Assembly: GCF_000427785.1 (NCBI RefSeq)
Contig: NZ_ATYR01000014.1
Coordinates: 84,331 to 148,330, forward strand
DNA length: 64,000 bases
Reading direction: 5' to 3'
Source of the DNA: Massilia alkalitolerans DSM 17462
GTDB lineage: Bacteria > Pseudomonadota > Gammaproteobacteria > Burkholderiales > Burkholderiaceae_D
Each line of letters starts with the position of its first letter. Position 1 is the first letter of the stretch. Made by a program: the position numbers and the translations under genes. Below the pieces are notes generated by a model. That model was not told where the DNA came from and did no database searches. It saw nothing but the letters and a program-made list of their open reading frames with translations. Below, one piece after another: positions 19,137 through 30,251 of this stretch.

Positions 19137-19913
19137 ATGCCTACCGCACCTACCGCGATCATCGCCGATGACGAACGACTCATGCGCGACCAGCTGCGCC
19201 TGCGCCTGTCCGAGGCCTGGCCGGAGCTCGACATCATTGGCGAAGCCAAGAACGGCGAGGAAGCGGTGGAACTGGTCGAGCAGCTCAAGCCGGACCTGAC
19301 CTTCCTCGACATCCGCATGCCGGGCAAGACCGGCATGGAAGCGGCGCGCGACATCGGCGACCGCAGCCAGATCGTGTTCGTCACCGCCTACGACCAGTAC
19401 GCGGTGGAAGCGTTCGAACGCGGCGCCATCGACTACGTGCTCAAGCCCACCGAGCCGGAGCGCCTGAAGGTCACCGTCGACCGCCTGAAGCAGCGCCTGG
19501 AGCGTCCGAACGAGAAAGCCAGCGTCAACGACAGCGTCCAGGCCATGCTGTCGCAGCTGGCCGAGAAGATCGCCTCCCCGAAGCCCAAGCATTTGCAGTG
19601 GATCCAGGCCAGCATCGGCCAGGACCTGCGCATGATTCCGGTGGAGGATATCCTGTTCTTCCGCTCGGACGAAAAATACACCTGCGTGCAGACCGCCGGC
19701 TTCGAGGCCCTGATCCGCAAGCCGGTGCGCGACCTGGCCGAAGAGCTCGACCCCTCGCTGTTCTGGCAGATCCACCGCGCCACCCTGGTCAACGTCAATG
19801 CGATCGAAGGCGTGACGCGCGACATCCGTGGGCGACACCTGGTGCTGGTCAAGGGCAGGCCCGAGAAGCTGGAAGTGAGCCGCAGCTTCCTGCACCTGTT
19901 CAAGCAGATGTAG
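19137..19913 (+). CDS. LytTR family response regulator
   Basis: This 258-residue DNA-binding response regulator has a receiver domain at 6-125 with acidic D11-D12, phosphorylation site D58 in FLDIRMPG, T84 region FVTAYD and K in LKP. A short linker leads to a LytTR DNA-binding domain at about 150-255 (DILFFRSDEKYTCV, then FWQIHRATLVNVNAI). It is the probable partner of the upstream kinase. The 101-bp gap between them is AT-rich (TAATCAATAAATAATC), so the regulator may have its own promoter. Confidence 0.93.
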   Translation: MPTAPTAIIADDERLMRDQLRLRLSEAWPELDIIGEAKNGEEAVELVEQLKPDLTFLDIRMPGKTGMEAARDIGDRSQIVFVTAYDQYAVEAFERGAIDYVLKPTEPERLKVTVDRLKQRLERPNEKASVNDSVQAMLSQLAEKIASPKPKHLQWIQASIGQDLRMIPVEDILFFRSDEKYTCVQTAGFEALIRKPVRDLAEELDPSLFWQIHRATLVNVNAIEGVTRDIRGRHLVLVKGRPEKLEVSRSFLHLFKQM

Positions 19914-19988
19914 TCCCGCCGGCGCCCGTGCGCGCTCGTCCTGTCGAATGTCGTACAGTCAAATTTTACGAACTCGACAGGATGAACC

Positions 19989-21416
19989 ATGAAGAATTCG
20001 CGCAAGGACACCCTGCTGCTGGCCGCCGGCGTGCTCGGCGCCTTCGGCGCCGGACTGGCCGCCGGCCGGCGCATCGCCCGGACCGCTCCCGCTACCCACG
20101 CCAATCGCGATGACGGCTTGCCGCGCGCCAGCCTGCTCGACACGCTCGCCCTGGGGCTCGAGGTCTTTGCCCCGGTGGTGGCGCAGGGCGTGATCATCCG
20201 CCGTCCGCCGATGATGGCCCTGGCCGAGCGCTTCGACACCCACCGCCGCGCCATCCGGCGCATGCAGAAGCTGCGCGACAAGTACGGCCCCGGCCCCCTG
20301 ATGCTGCCGCTGCCGATCCGCAAGCAGGCCGTGGTGCTGGATCCGGCCCACGCCCAGCGCGTGCTGGACCAATCGCCGGTCCCGTTTTCCGCCGCCAGCA
20401 CCGAAAAGCGCGCTGCGCTGTCGCACTTCGAACCGAAGGGCGTGCTGCTGTCGACCGGCCCGGAGCGCGCCGACCGGCGCCGCTTCAACGAGGCCGCGCT
20501 CGACACCGCGCACCCGATGCACCGGATGGCGGCCAGCTTCCTGCCCATCGTCAAGGAAGAGGCGGCGCGCATGCTGGCGCAGGCCGGCGGTACGCTCGAC
20601 TGGAAAACCTGGTCCGAAGGCTGGTACCGCCTGATCCGGCGCGTGGTGCTGGGCAACAGCGCGGCCGAGGACCAGGAACTGCAGGCCCTGATCGTGCGCC
20701 TGCGCGGGGCCGCCAACTGGGCCGGTTTCCACCCGAAGATGCCGGCCAGGCGCGAGCGCTTCCTGGCGCGCATCCAGATGTACCTCGACCGCGCCGAGCC
20801 GGGCAGCCTGGCCGGCTACATGGCCGGGATAGCGCGCAGCGCCACGACCGCGCCGCGCCAGCAGGTGCCGCAATGGCTGTTCGCCTTCGACGCCGCCGTG
20901 ATGGCCAGCTTCCGCGCCCTGGCCCTGCTCGCCAGCCACCCCGCACAGCTGGCGCGCGCCCGCGAGGAGATCGCGGCGCGCCAGGCCGGGCAGCCCCTGC
21001 CCTTCCTGCGCGCCTGCATGCTGGAAGCGCTGCGCCTGTGGCCGACCACGCCCATGGTGTTGCGCCAGAGCACCTCCGAGACGCGCTGGGAACGTGGCAG
21101 CATGCCGGCCGACACCGGCATCCTGATCCACGCCCCCTTCTTCCACCGCGACGATACCCGCCTGGAGCATGCCGACCGCTTCACGCCCGAGCTGTGGCTG
21201 GACGGCCGGACCGCCGGCCAGGACTGGCCCCTGGTCCCCTTCAGCGACGGTCCGGTGATGTGCCCGGGGCGCCATCTGGTGCTGATGCTGAGCAGCGCCA
21301 TGCTGGCCACCCTGCTCGACGGTCGCCCGCTGGCGCAGACCGGAGGGCTCGCGCCAGACCCGGAACGGTTGCCGGGGACGCTGGACAATTTTGCGCTGCG
21401 CTTCCAGCTAGGCTAG
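19989..21416 (+). CDS. Cytochrome P450 with N-terminal membrane anchor
   Basis: This is a 475-residue P450. The heme ligand is C425 in FSDGPVMCPGRH, matching FxxGxxxCxG, and the ExxR motif is EALR in MLEALRLWP. Residues 8-27 form a hydrophobic anchor-like segment after two basic residues, unusual among bacterial P450s, which are mostly soluble. No ferredoxin or reductase gene is adjacent. It lies 75 bp after the LytTR regulator, and the substrate is unknown. The carotenoid cluster is 3 kb away but separated by a kinase, a porin and a terminator. Confidence 0.92.
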   Translation: MKNSRKDTLLLAAGVLGAFGAGLAAGRRIARTAPATHANRDDGLPRASLLDTLALGLEVFAPVVAQGVIIRRPPMMALAERFDTHRRAIRRMQKLRDKYGPGPLMLPLPIRKQAVVLDPAHAQRVLDQSPVPFSAASTEKRAALSHFEPKGVLLSTGPERADRRRFNEAALDTAHPMHRMAASFLPIVKEEAARMLAQAGGTLDWKTWSEGWYRLIRRVVLGNSAAEDQELQALIVRLRGAANWAGFHPKMPARRERFLARIQMYLDRAEPGSLAGYMAGIARSATTAPRQQVPQWLFAFDAAVMASFRALALLASHPAQLARAREEIAARQAGQPLPFLRACMLEALRLWPTTPMVLRQSTSETRWERGSMPADTGILIHAPFFHRDDTRLEHADRFTPELWLDGRTAGQDWPLVPFSDGPVMCPGRHLVLMLSSAMLATLLDGRPLAQTGGLAPDPERLPGTLDNFALRFQLG

Positions 21417-21504
21417 AACGGTCTTGTGTGGCCTCAATCCGCTGTGCGCCGCCACACCGTAATGTAGAGCTCCCGGCCTCCAGGCCTTTCCTTGCAGCTT
21501 CTGC

Positions 21505-22713
21505 ATGAGCATTCAGCGGCCAACACAGCGGCGCTTTCGACAGCGCAGTCCGGGCACGGCGGTGCTCGTGTTCTCCTTCCTGGGCGGCTACTGCGCCGGC
21601 CGGGCCGTCGCGGCGCTGCGCCGTGCCCGAGAGGTGCATCGTCCCCTGCGCGCCTTCGACGGCCGCCGCATCGTGCACAGCGCCAGCGACGCCATCCTCT
21701 CGATCGACGAAGAGGCCATGATCCTGTTCGCCAACCCGGCCGCGGCCCAGATGTTCGCCAGCAGCGTCGGCGTCATGCAGGGCAGCTCGCTGGCACGCTT
21801 CATCCAGGCGCCGGTGCGCAATGCCAGGGCCCCGTGCGACTACTTTCCCGCCGGCGGCGGGCGCGCAGGGCGGCGCGCCACCGACTACGCCGTCACCGGC
21901 ATCCGCGCCAACGGCCAGCTGTTCCCGATTGAGGGCTCGATCTCCACCGTCGAGCACGACGGCCATGAAGTCTGTACCGTGATCCTGCGCGACGTCTCCG
22001 AGCGCCACCTGGTGCAGCAGAAGCTGGCGCGCTCGCACGACCAGCTGCGCCAGCTTTCCTCGGCGCTGCAGACCATCCGCGAAGAAGAACGCACCCACAT
22101 CGCGCGCGAACTGCACGACGACCTCGGACAACTGTTGGCCTCGCTGCGCATGGACCTGACCCTGCTGCAGGGGAACGCCAGGCTGCCCGAGCCGAGCCAG
22201 CGCCTGATCGAGGGCATGGAAACCAACCTGATGATGGCGATTGCCTCGCTGCGCCGCATCGCCACCAACCTGCGCCCGCGTGCACTCGACGAAGGCGGCC
22301 TGTATTTCGCGCTGCAGGGCTTGCGCGACGACTTCGTCGAACGCCACGGGATCGCCTGCGCCCTGCTGGCCGACGAAGCCGAACTGCGCCTGGACGATAC
22401 CGCCAGCACCGCCGTGTTCCGCATCGTGCAAGAGGCGCTCACCAACATCGCGCGCCATGCGGGAGCGACCCAGGTCGTGCTCAATCTCGACCGCCTTGAT
22501 AACGAACTGCTCCTGACCATCCGTGACGACGGCCGCGGCATCCGTTCCGAAGACATGGAAAAGAAGGAGTCGCTGGGCCTGGTGGGCATGCGCGAACGGG
22601 TCTGGGCCATGCACGGCGAAATCACCATCAGCAGCGAAGGCATGTCCGGCACCACCATCGAGATCGCGCTGCCGCTGGCCGGCCGCATCATCGGGGAGAA
22701 CGCCACCAGCTAG
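21505..22713 (+). CDS. PAS sensor histidine kinase, NarX/HisKA_3 type, orphan
   Basis: This is a 402-residue kinase. A short hydrophobic stretch (about 18-32) is followed by a PAS domain at about 55-175 (ASDAILSIDEEAMILFANPAA). The dimerisation helix has the phosphoacceptor H204 in ARELHDDLGQ, and the ATPase domain has EALTNIARHAG and DDGRGI. This subtype normally pairs with LuxR/NarL-type regulators. None is adjacent here, so it is an orphan within the window. It follows the P450 gene by 88 bp. Confidence 0.91.
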   Translation: MSIQRPTQRRFRQRSPGTAVLVFSFLGGYCAGRAVAALRRAREVHRPLRAFDGRRIVHSASDAILSIDEEAMILFANPAAAQMFASSVGVMQGSSLARFIQAPVRNARAPCDYFPAGGGRAGRRATDYAVTGIRANGQLFPIEGSISTVEHDGHEVCTVILRDVSERHLVQQKLARSHDQLRQLSSALQTIREEERTHIARELHDDLGQLLASLRMDLTLLQGNARLPEPSQRLIEGMETNLMMAIASLRRIATNLRPRALDEGGLYFALQGLRDDFVERHGIACALLADEAELRLDDTASTAVFRIVQEALTNIARHAGATQVVLNLDRLDNELLLTIRDDGRGIRSEDMEKKESLGLVGMRERVWAMHGEITISSEGMSGTTIEIALPLAGRIIGENATS

Positions 22714-22745
22714 CGCCAGCCGCCTTGCCCCTTTGGCATAACAAG

Positions 22746-22778
22746 ATGTCACATAGCAACATGTCATTAAGTCGACAT
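22746..22778. promoter_or_regulatory. Repeated ATGTC motifs upstream of the porin gene
   Basis: ATGTC occurs at 22746 and 22761 and in inverted form (GACAT) at 22774-22778, all within 33 bp in an AT-rich stretch about 75 bp before the porin start. The even spacing is compatible with a regulator site. No known box was recognised. Confidence 0.3.
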
Positions 22779-22853
22779 ATTCGCTAGGTAAGATCCGCGT
22801 CGATCTGAGTTTATTGAGAACTCGACATCCTGTCCAAACCAAAGGAGCTCTTC

Positions 22854-23867
22854 ATGAAGTTCAAGTACCTGGCAGCTGCGCTGCTGTCTTCCCTGCCGCT
22901 GTTCGCCAACGCCCAGACCAACGTCCAGATTTACGGCGTGATGGATGCGGCAATCGGCGTGGAAGACACCGACGCACCGGGTGAAGACAGCCGCACCGTG
23001 ATCAACTCGGGCAACCAGTCGAGCAGCCGGATCGGCTTCCGTGGCACCGAAGATCTGGGCAATGGCCTGAAAGCACTGTTCAACATCGAAGCGGGCGTGG
23101 CCCTGGATACCGGCGCCGCCGATTCGACCATGTTCGGCCGCCGCGCCGTGGTCGGCCTGCAGGGCAGCTTCGGCACCCTGACCGTGGGCCGCGAATACAG
23201 CCCGATCGCCGCCGTGGCCGCCGCCACCGACGCCCTGGGCCAGGGCCTGTACGGCAGCAACCTGTCGGCCTTCACCAGCGGTCGCCTGACCCGCCGCCTG
23301 GCCAACTCGGTCAACTACAAGAGCAACGCAGCGGGCGGCTTCACCGTCAACGCCGCCTACTCGACCGGCGAAAAAGCCGTCGACCCGTCGGGCGACCTGA
23401 TGGGCGTGTCGCTGGAATACAAGAACGGCGGCCTGTACCTGGGCGCCGGCTACCACCAGCTCGAGCGCCTGGCGACCGGCGACGACAAGGAATACGCGTT
23501 CGGCGCGGGCTACAGCTTCGGCGCCTTCGAAGTGAAGGGCAACTACCTGGTCGCGAACCCGACCGGCGCCAACAACGAGTACAAGAACGCCAACCTGGGC
23601 GGCACCTACAGCGCCGGCCCGGGCAAGTTCCTCGTCAATTTCCAGCAGCAAAAGCTTGAAAACGGCGCCAAGGGCAATACCGTGTCGGTGGGTTACACCT
23701 ACGCGCTGTCGAAGCGCACCAACATCTACACGACCTATGCCCAGCTGCGCAACAACGGCCGCGCCGCCTTCGGCATCACCTCGTCGTCGGTGACCGTGGC
23801 GCCGCCGGCAACCGCGCTGGGCGCCGACCCGCGCGTGTTCAACGTGGGTATCCGCCACTCGTTCTAA
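22854..23867 (+). CDS. Gram-negative trimeric porin
   Basis: This 337-residue outer-membrane beta-barrel belongs to the Burkholderiales general porin type. A signal peptide of about 20 residues ends in FANA-Q. The mature start QTNVQIYGVMDAAIGVE, the motif SRIGFRGTEDLGNGL and the C-terminal phenylalanine (GIRHSF) are family features. The last is needed for barrel assembly. SD AAAGGAGC precedes the ATG. It is a single gene with a strong terminator. Confidence 0.94.
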   Translation: MKFKYLAAALLSSLPLFANAQTNVQIYGVMDAAIGVEDTDAPGEDSRTVINSGNQSSSRIGFRGTEDLGNGLKALFNIEAGVALDTGAADSTMFGRRAVVGLQGSFGTLTVGREYSPIAAVAAATDALGQGLYGSNLSAFTSGRLTRRLANSVNYKSNAAGGFTVNAAYSTGEKAVDPSGDLMGVSLEYKNGGLYLGAGYHQLERLATGDDKEYAFGAGYSFGAFEVKGNYLVANPTGANNEYKNANLGGTYSAGPGKFLVNFQQQKLENGAKGNTVSVGYTYALSKRTNIYTTYAQLRNNGRAAFGITSSSVTVAPPATALGADPRVFNVGIRHSF

Positions 23868-23901
23868 GCAAGGCTTGCGGCGCAGCGCCGCATGCCCCAG
23901 G

Positions 23902-23927
23902 AAGGCCGGCCTCGCCGGCCTTTTTTT
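23902..23927 (+). terminator. Rho-independent terminator of the porin gene
   Basis: AAGGCCGGC (23902-23910), loop CTC and GCCGGCC are followed by seven T (23921-23927). It separates the porin from the carotenoid cluster. Confidence 0.92.
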
Positions 23928-24196
23928 CGTGATTGCCCCCGGCACTGAGCCGGAGCGCACCGTCCTCGTCCCGTGCTTGACCCGCTGACCATGCGTGGCG
24001 CAAGTGAATCTGGCCTAATTTTCAAGTTTAATACGTTTGCTACATCGATGCGGTGGTTCGCAGGCAGCAGCACGCATGCACCTCAAGACCCCTGCACACA
24101 ATTGAAAAATTATCGAATTCCCAATATTGCTTCCGGTATGATCGTCGGCAAATTTAGCAATTATTGTTCTGGCTCTCGACGACAAGGGGAAAGCAC
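23928..24196 (+). promoter_or_regulatory. Leader and promoter region of the carotenoid operon
   Basis: A 269-bp non-coding stretch is clearly richer in A/T than its surroundings, especially at 24100-24170. TATGAT at 24137-24142 is a possible -10, 55 bp before crtE, without a convincing -35. Nothing else was recognised. Confidence 0.4.
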
Positions 24197-25231
24197 ATGA
24201 CACGAAAGTCACAGCGGTTCAACGGAGCCATGAACGCTTCCATCAACGGCTTCGCCCTGCCCCCAGGCGCCGAAGCGGATCCACACGGCTTGCTCGCGCT
24301 GCGCGAGCGCGTCGAAGAGCGCATGGCCTTCTTGCTGGCCGAGTCCGGCGACCAGGCCGACCTGCTGGGCGCGGCCATGCGCGCGGGCGCCCTGGGCGCG
24401 GGCAAGCGCATGCGTCCGCTGCTGGTGATGCTGGTGGCGCGCGACCTCGGCTGCAATTCGCCGGCGCTGGCCGACGTCGCCTGCGCCGTCGAAATGGTGC
24501 ATGCGGCTTCGCTGGTGCTCGACGACCTGCCCTGCATGGACAATGCCCAGCTACGGCGCGGCAAGCCGGCCGTCCATGTCCAGTACGGTGAAGATGTCGC
24601 CATCCTGGCATCGGTCGCCTTGCTGAGCCGTGCCTTCGGCGTGCTGGCGGGCGCCGCCGACATCCCGCCGGTCACGCGTGCCCGCCTGGTCGCCAAACTC
24701 GCCGAGACCGTCGGCACCCAGGGACTGGTGCGCGGCCAGTTCCAGGACCTGCACGGCGGCGCGCGCACCCTCGACGCGATCGCCACCACCAATGAACTCA
24801 AGACCGGGGTGCTGCTCGGCGTCGCGGTCGACATGGCGGCCATCATCTGCCAGGCCGACGAGCGCGTGGCGGCCTCGCTGCGCGCCTTCGCGCTGGCGGC
24901 GGGCCATGCCTTCCAGATCCGCGACGACCTGATCGACCTGCCGGGCCAGGACCTGGCCCTCACCGGCAAGGAAAGCGGCAAGGACACCGGCAAGGACCTC
25001 GGCAAGGCCACCGTGCTGGCCTCGCTCGGCGTCGAGGAAACGCAGCGGCGCCTGGCCAGGCACCTGCACGAGGCGCAGCAGCATCTAGTGGCCGCCCTCG
25101 GCCCCAAAGCGGCAACCTGCCTGTTCGTCGACAGCCTGTTCGCAACGGGCCGTTCTCGCATGCATTTTGCCGCCGAGACTCCCGCGGCCGGCGCCGATGC
25201 CGCGCGCAGCCGCGAAGCTGTGGTGAACTGA
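24197..25231 (+). CDS. crtE: Geranylgeranyl diphosphate synthase
   Basis: This prenyltransferase extends FPP to GGPP, the C20 precursor of phytoene. It has 344 residues. The first aspartate-rich motif DDLPCMD and the second DDLID near residue 240 bind Mg-diphosphate. After the second motif is a GK-rich loop with three GKx-type units (GKESGKDTGKDLGK), encoded by a local 12-bp near-repeat. The start at 24197 follows AAGGGGA at 6 bp, and an earlier ATG at 24164 lacks such a signal. It is the first gene of crtE-X-Y-I-B. Confidence 0.95.
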   Translation: MTRKSQRFNGAMNASINGFALPPGAEADPHGLLALRERVEERMAFLLAESGDQADLLGAAMRAGALGAGKRMRPLLVMLVARDLGCNSPALADVACAVEMVHAASLVLDDLPCMDNAQLRRGKPAVHVQYGEDVAILASVALLSRAFGVLAGAADIPPVTRARLVAKLAETVGTQGLVRGQFQDLHGGARTLDAIATTNELKTGVLLGVAVDMAAIICQADERVAASLRAFALAAGHAFQIRDDLIDLPGQDLALTGKESGKDTGKDLGKATVLASLGVEETQRRLARHLHEAQQHLVAALGPKAATCLFVDSLFATGRSRMHFAAETPAAGADAARSREAVVN

Positions 25232-25248
25232 AAGACGGAAGACATCCC

Positions 25249-26556
25249 ATGGCGCACTTCGGGGTCGTCGCACCCGCGTTCTACAGCCATTTCAGCGCCC
25301 TGGGCGCGCTCGCCGGCGAGCTGGTGCAACGTGGCCACCGCGTCACCTTCGTGCACCGCCCGGATGCGCGCGCCTACGTCGCCGATCCGCGCATCGGCTT
25401 CCATGCGGTGGGCGCTGCCACCCATCCTCCCGGCTCGCTGGACGCCGTGCTGCGCCGCGCCGCCAACCCGGGCAGTCCGCTCGGCCTGCGCCGCGTCATC
25501 CTCGACATGGCGGGCAGCACCGACATGCTGTGCCGCGAACTGCCGCGCGCCGTCGACGCGCTCGGGATCGACGCCGTCATCGCCGACCAGATGGAAGCGG
25601 CCGGCGCACTGGTGGCCGAGGGACTCGGCCTGCCCTTCGTCTCGGTGGCCTGCGCGCTGCCGGTCAACCGCGAGCCCGGCATCCCGCTGCCCGTCATGCC
25701 CTTCGACTATGCCGAGGACGAGCGCGCCCGCGCCATCTACGAGGGCAGCACCCGCGTCTACGACTGGATGATGAACCCGCACCGCCGCAGCATCGAAGCC
25801 AATGCGCGCCGCCTCGGCCTGCTGGCCCGCGATGCGCTGCACGACTGCCTGTCGCCCCTGGCCCAGGTCAGCCAGACGGTGGCCGCCTTCGACTTCCCGC
25901 GCCGCGCCTTGCCGCCGCACTTCCACCATGTCGGGCCGCTGCGCCCCACCGGCGCGCATGGCGGCGGCACGAAGCGGCACTTCATGCCCGCGATCGCGGC
26001 CGGCAAGCCCTTCGTATTCGCCTCGCTCGGCACCATGCAGGGCGGACGCCTGGCGCTGTTCAAGCGTATTGCGCGGGCCTGCCGCGCGCTCGACGCGCAG
26101 CTGCTGGTCGCCCACTGCGGCGGCCTCGATACGCATCAGGAGCGCGCCCTGGAGGCGGCCGGCGCGACCTGGGTCTGCGGCTTCGCCGACCAGCAGGCGG
26201 TCCTCGAGCGCGCCGACGCCGTGGTCTCGCACGCGGGTTCGAACACCATCATGGACGCGATCGCCGCACGCACCCCGATCCTGGCCCTGCCGATCGCCTT
26301 CGACCAACCCGGCACGGCGGCGCGCATCGTCCACGCGGGCATCGGCCTGAAAGCCTCGGCGCGCCTGACCGGCAGCGCCCAGCTGGCGCGCCTGCTGCGC
26401 CGCCTGCTCGACGAGGACGGCTTCCGCACGCGCCTGGACGCAATGGCCGACAGCGTGGCCAGTGCCGGCGGTACGCTGCGCGCGGCCGACATCATCGAGG
26501 CCGCGCTGCAGGGTGCGCGCCGGCCGCTTGCCATGGATGCGGCTACCCTTGGATAA
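25249..26556 (+). CDS. crtX: Zeaxanthin glucosyltransferase
   Basis: This GT1 glycosyltransferase transfers glucose from UDP-glucose to the hydroxyl groups of zeaxanthin. The 435-residue protein follows enterobacterial CrtX closely at the N terminus (APAFYSHFSALG), in VADQMEAAGALVAEGLGLPF-like and VACALPVNREPGIPLPVMPF segments, and in the donor-site region SHAGSNTIMDAI with PIAFDQ. It lies 17 bp after crtE and 4 bp before crtY. Its presence predicts glycosylated zeaxanthin as the final pigment if crtZ is active. Confidence 0.94.
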   Translation: MAHFGVVAPAFYSHFSALGALAGELVQRGHRVTFVHRPDARAYVADPRIGFHAVGAATHPPGSLDAVLRRAANPGSPLGLRRVILDMAGSTDMLCRELPRAVDALGIDAVIADQMEAAGALVAEGLGLPFVSVACALPVNREPGIPLPVMPFDYAEDERARAIYEGSTRVYDWMMNPHRRSIEANARRLGLLARDALHDCLSPLAQVSQTVAAFDFPRRALPPHFHHVGPLRPTGAHGGGTKRHFMPAIAAGKPFVFASLGTMQGGRLALFKRIARACRALDAQLLVAHCGGLDTHQERALEAAGATWVCGFADQQAVLERADAVVSHAGSNTIMDAIAARTPILALPIAFDQPGTAARIVHAGIGLKASARLTGSAQLARLLRRLLDEDGFRTRLDAMADSVASAGGTLRAADIIEAALQGARRPLAMDAATLG

Positions 26557-26560
26557 GTCC

Positions 26561-27726
26561 ATGCCCGACTACGACCTGGTGCTGGCCGGCGGCGGACTCG
26601 CCAACGGCCTGCTGGCCTGGCGCCTGCGCAGCCTGCGCCCGGCGCTGCGCATCCTGCTGCTGGAAAGCGGCGAGCACATCGGCGGCAACCACACCTGGTC
26701 CTTCCACGATAGCGACCTGAGCCCGGCCCAGCGCGCCTGGATCGCCCCGCTCGTCACCCAGCGCTGGCCGCGCTACGACGTCGCCTTCCCCGAACTGGCG
26801 CGCACGCTCGAAGGCGGCTACGCCAGCATCGCTTCCAGCGATTTCGCGCGCGTCATCGAGCCGGCGCTGGGCGCCGCCCTGCTCACCCGCGTGCGTATCG
26901 CGTCGCTCACGCCGACCAGCGTGCGCCTGGCGGACGGCCAGACCATCCACGCGCGCGCCGTCATCGACGGGCGCGGCATGCGCCCCAGCGGCCATCTCTC
27001 GCTGGGCTACCAGACCTTCCTGGGCCAGGAGCTGCGCCTGGCCGCGCCGCATGGCCTGGACCATCCGGTCATCATGGATGCGGCGGTCGAACAGCAGGGC
27101 GGCTACCGTTTCGTCTACCTGCTGCCCTTCGGGCCGGACCGGCTGCTGGTCGAGGACACCCACTACGTCGACAGCGCCGCCTGGCAGCCCGAGCGGCTGC
27201 GCGCCAACATCGCGGCCTACGTGGCCGCGCGCGGCTGGCGGGTGCTTGAGGTGCTGCGCGAGGAACACGGCTCGCTGCCGATCGTGCTGGCCGGCGACTT
27301 CGACGCCTTCTGGGACGAGCTGGCAGGACAGCCCAGCAGCGGCCTGCGCGCCGGCCTGTTCCACCCGACCACCGGCTATTCGCTGCCGCACGCGGTGCGC
27401 CTGGCCGAACACATCGCGGCCTTGGGCGCGTTCGAGGCGCCGCAGCTGTTTGCGGCAATCCGCATGGAAGCGCGGCGCGCATGGCAGGATCAACGCTTCT
27501 TCCGCCTGCTCAACCGCATGCTCTTCCTCGCCGGCCGCCCGGAACAGCGCTGGCGCGTGATGCAGCGCTTCTACCGCCTGCCGGCGCCGCTCATCGCACG
27601 TTTCTATGCGGGCCGGCCGCGCCTGGCCGACAAGGCGCGGGTCCTCAGCGGCAAACCGCCGGTGCCGGTGGCGCAAGCCCTGGCGGCGGCATGCAAGATT
27701 CACCCCGACCAGATCAGGAAACCCGC

Positions 27727-27730
<4 letters not shown>
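26561..27730 (+). CDS. crtY: Lycopene beta-cyclase
   Basis: This flavoprotein cyclises both ends of lycopene to make beta-carotene. The 389-residue protein begins with the dinucleotide-binding site YDLVLAGGGLANGLLAWRL, followed by IGGNHTWSFHDSDL, both hallmarks of CrtY. FHPTTGYSLPHAVRLA lies near residue 267. The ATG at 26561 was chosen because it puts the nucleotide-binding fold at residue 3. It overlaps crtI by 4 bp (ATGA). Confidence 0.95.
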
Positions 27731-29276
<1,546 letters not shown>

Positions 29277-29280
<4 letters not shown>

Positions 29281-30251
29281 GCGAAGCGCTGATGGACCAC
29301 GCCACCCGCACCATCGAGGTCGGGTCCAAGAGTTTTGCCGCCGCGGCGCGCCTGTTCGACCCGGCGACGCGGCGCAGCGTGCTGATGCTGTACGCCTGGT
29401 GCCGCCATTGCGACGACGTCGTCGACGGCCAGGAACTCGGCTTTAACCTGCCGGGGGGAGCACCGCATGATGCCGGCGCCAAGCTGGCCGTGCTGGAAGA
29501 CCAGACCCGCCGCGCCTACGCCGGCGATGCGATGCGCGACCCGGCCTTTGCCGCCTTCCAGGAAGTGGCGCTGCGCCACCGTATCGACCCGCGCTTCGCG
29601 CTCGACCACCTGGCCGGCTTCGCGATGGACGTCCAGGAGACGCATTACGAAACCATCGAGGACACCCTGCGCTACTGCTACCACGTGGCCGGGGTGGTCG
29701 GCCTGATGATGGCCTCGATCATGGGCGCGCACGAGCCGCGCGTGCTGGACCGCGCCTGCGATCTGGGCCTCGCCTTCCAGCTGACGAATATTGCGCGCGA
29801 CATCGTCGAGGACGCCCGCATGGGGCGCTGCTACCTGCCGGCGCAGTGGCTGCGCGAAGCCGGCATCCCGCCCCACGAGCTGGCCGATCCGCGCTACCGC
29901 GCGCAGCTGGCCAAGGTGGCAGCGCGCTTGGTGGACCACGCCGAACCCTACTACGAGTCGGCCGGCGCGGGCATCGCCGCCCTGCCGCTGCGCTCGGCCT
30001 GGGCCATCGCCAGCGCGCGCAATGTCTACCGGCAGATCGGCATCGTGGTGAAACGGCGCGGCGCGCATGCCTGGGACGCGCGCGCCGGCACGGGCAAGGC
30101 GGCCAAGCTGTGGCTGCTGGCCAAGGGCGCGGCAAGCGCCCTTGGCTCGCGCTTCAGTGGTCCTGCGGCGCGGCCGCGCGATCCGGCGCTGTGGCAGCGT
30201 CCTGGCGCCGCGGTGGACGTCCCCCGTGCTGTGCATGCAAAGCCTGCTTGA
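29277..30251 (+). CDS. crtB: Phytoene synthase
   Basis: This enzyme condenses two GGPP molecules to phytoene, the first committed carotenoid step. The 324-residue protein has the aspartate-rich motifs CDDVVD (near residue 45) and NIARDIVEDARMGRCYLP (near 170). The last 98 bp overlap the 3' end of crtZ on the other strand. It is the last gene of the rightward operon. Confidence 0.96.

Noticed and set aside
19989..21416. P450 as a carotenoid-modifying member of the crt cluster
   Set aside because: It is separated from crtE by a kinase, a porin and a strong terminator, and no sequence feature suggests a carotenoid substrate.
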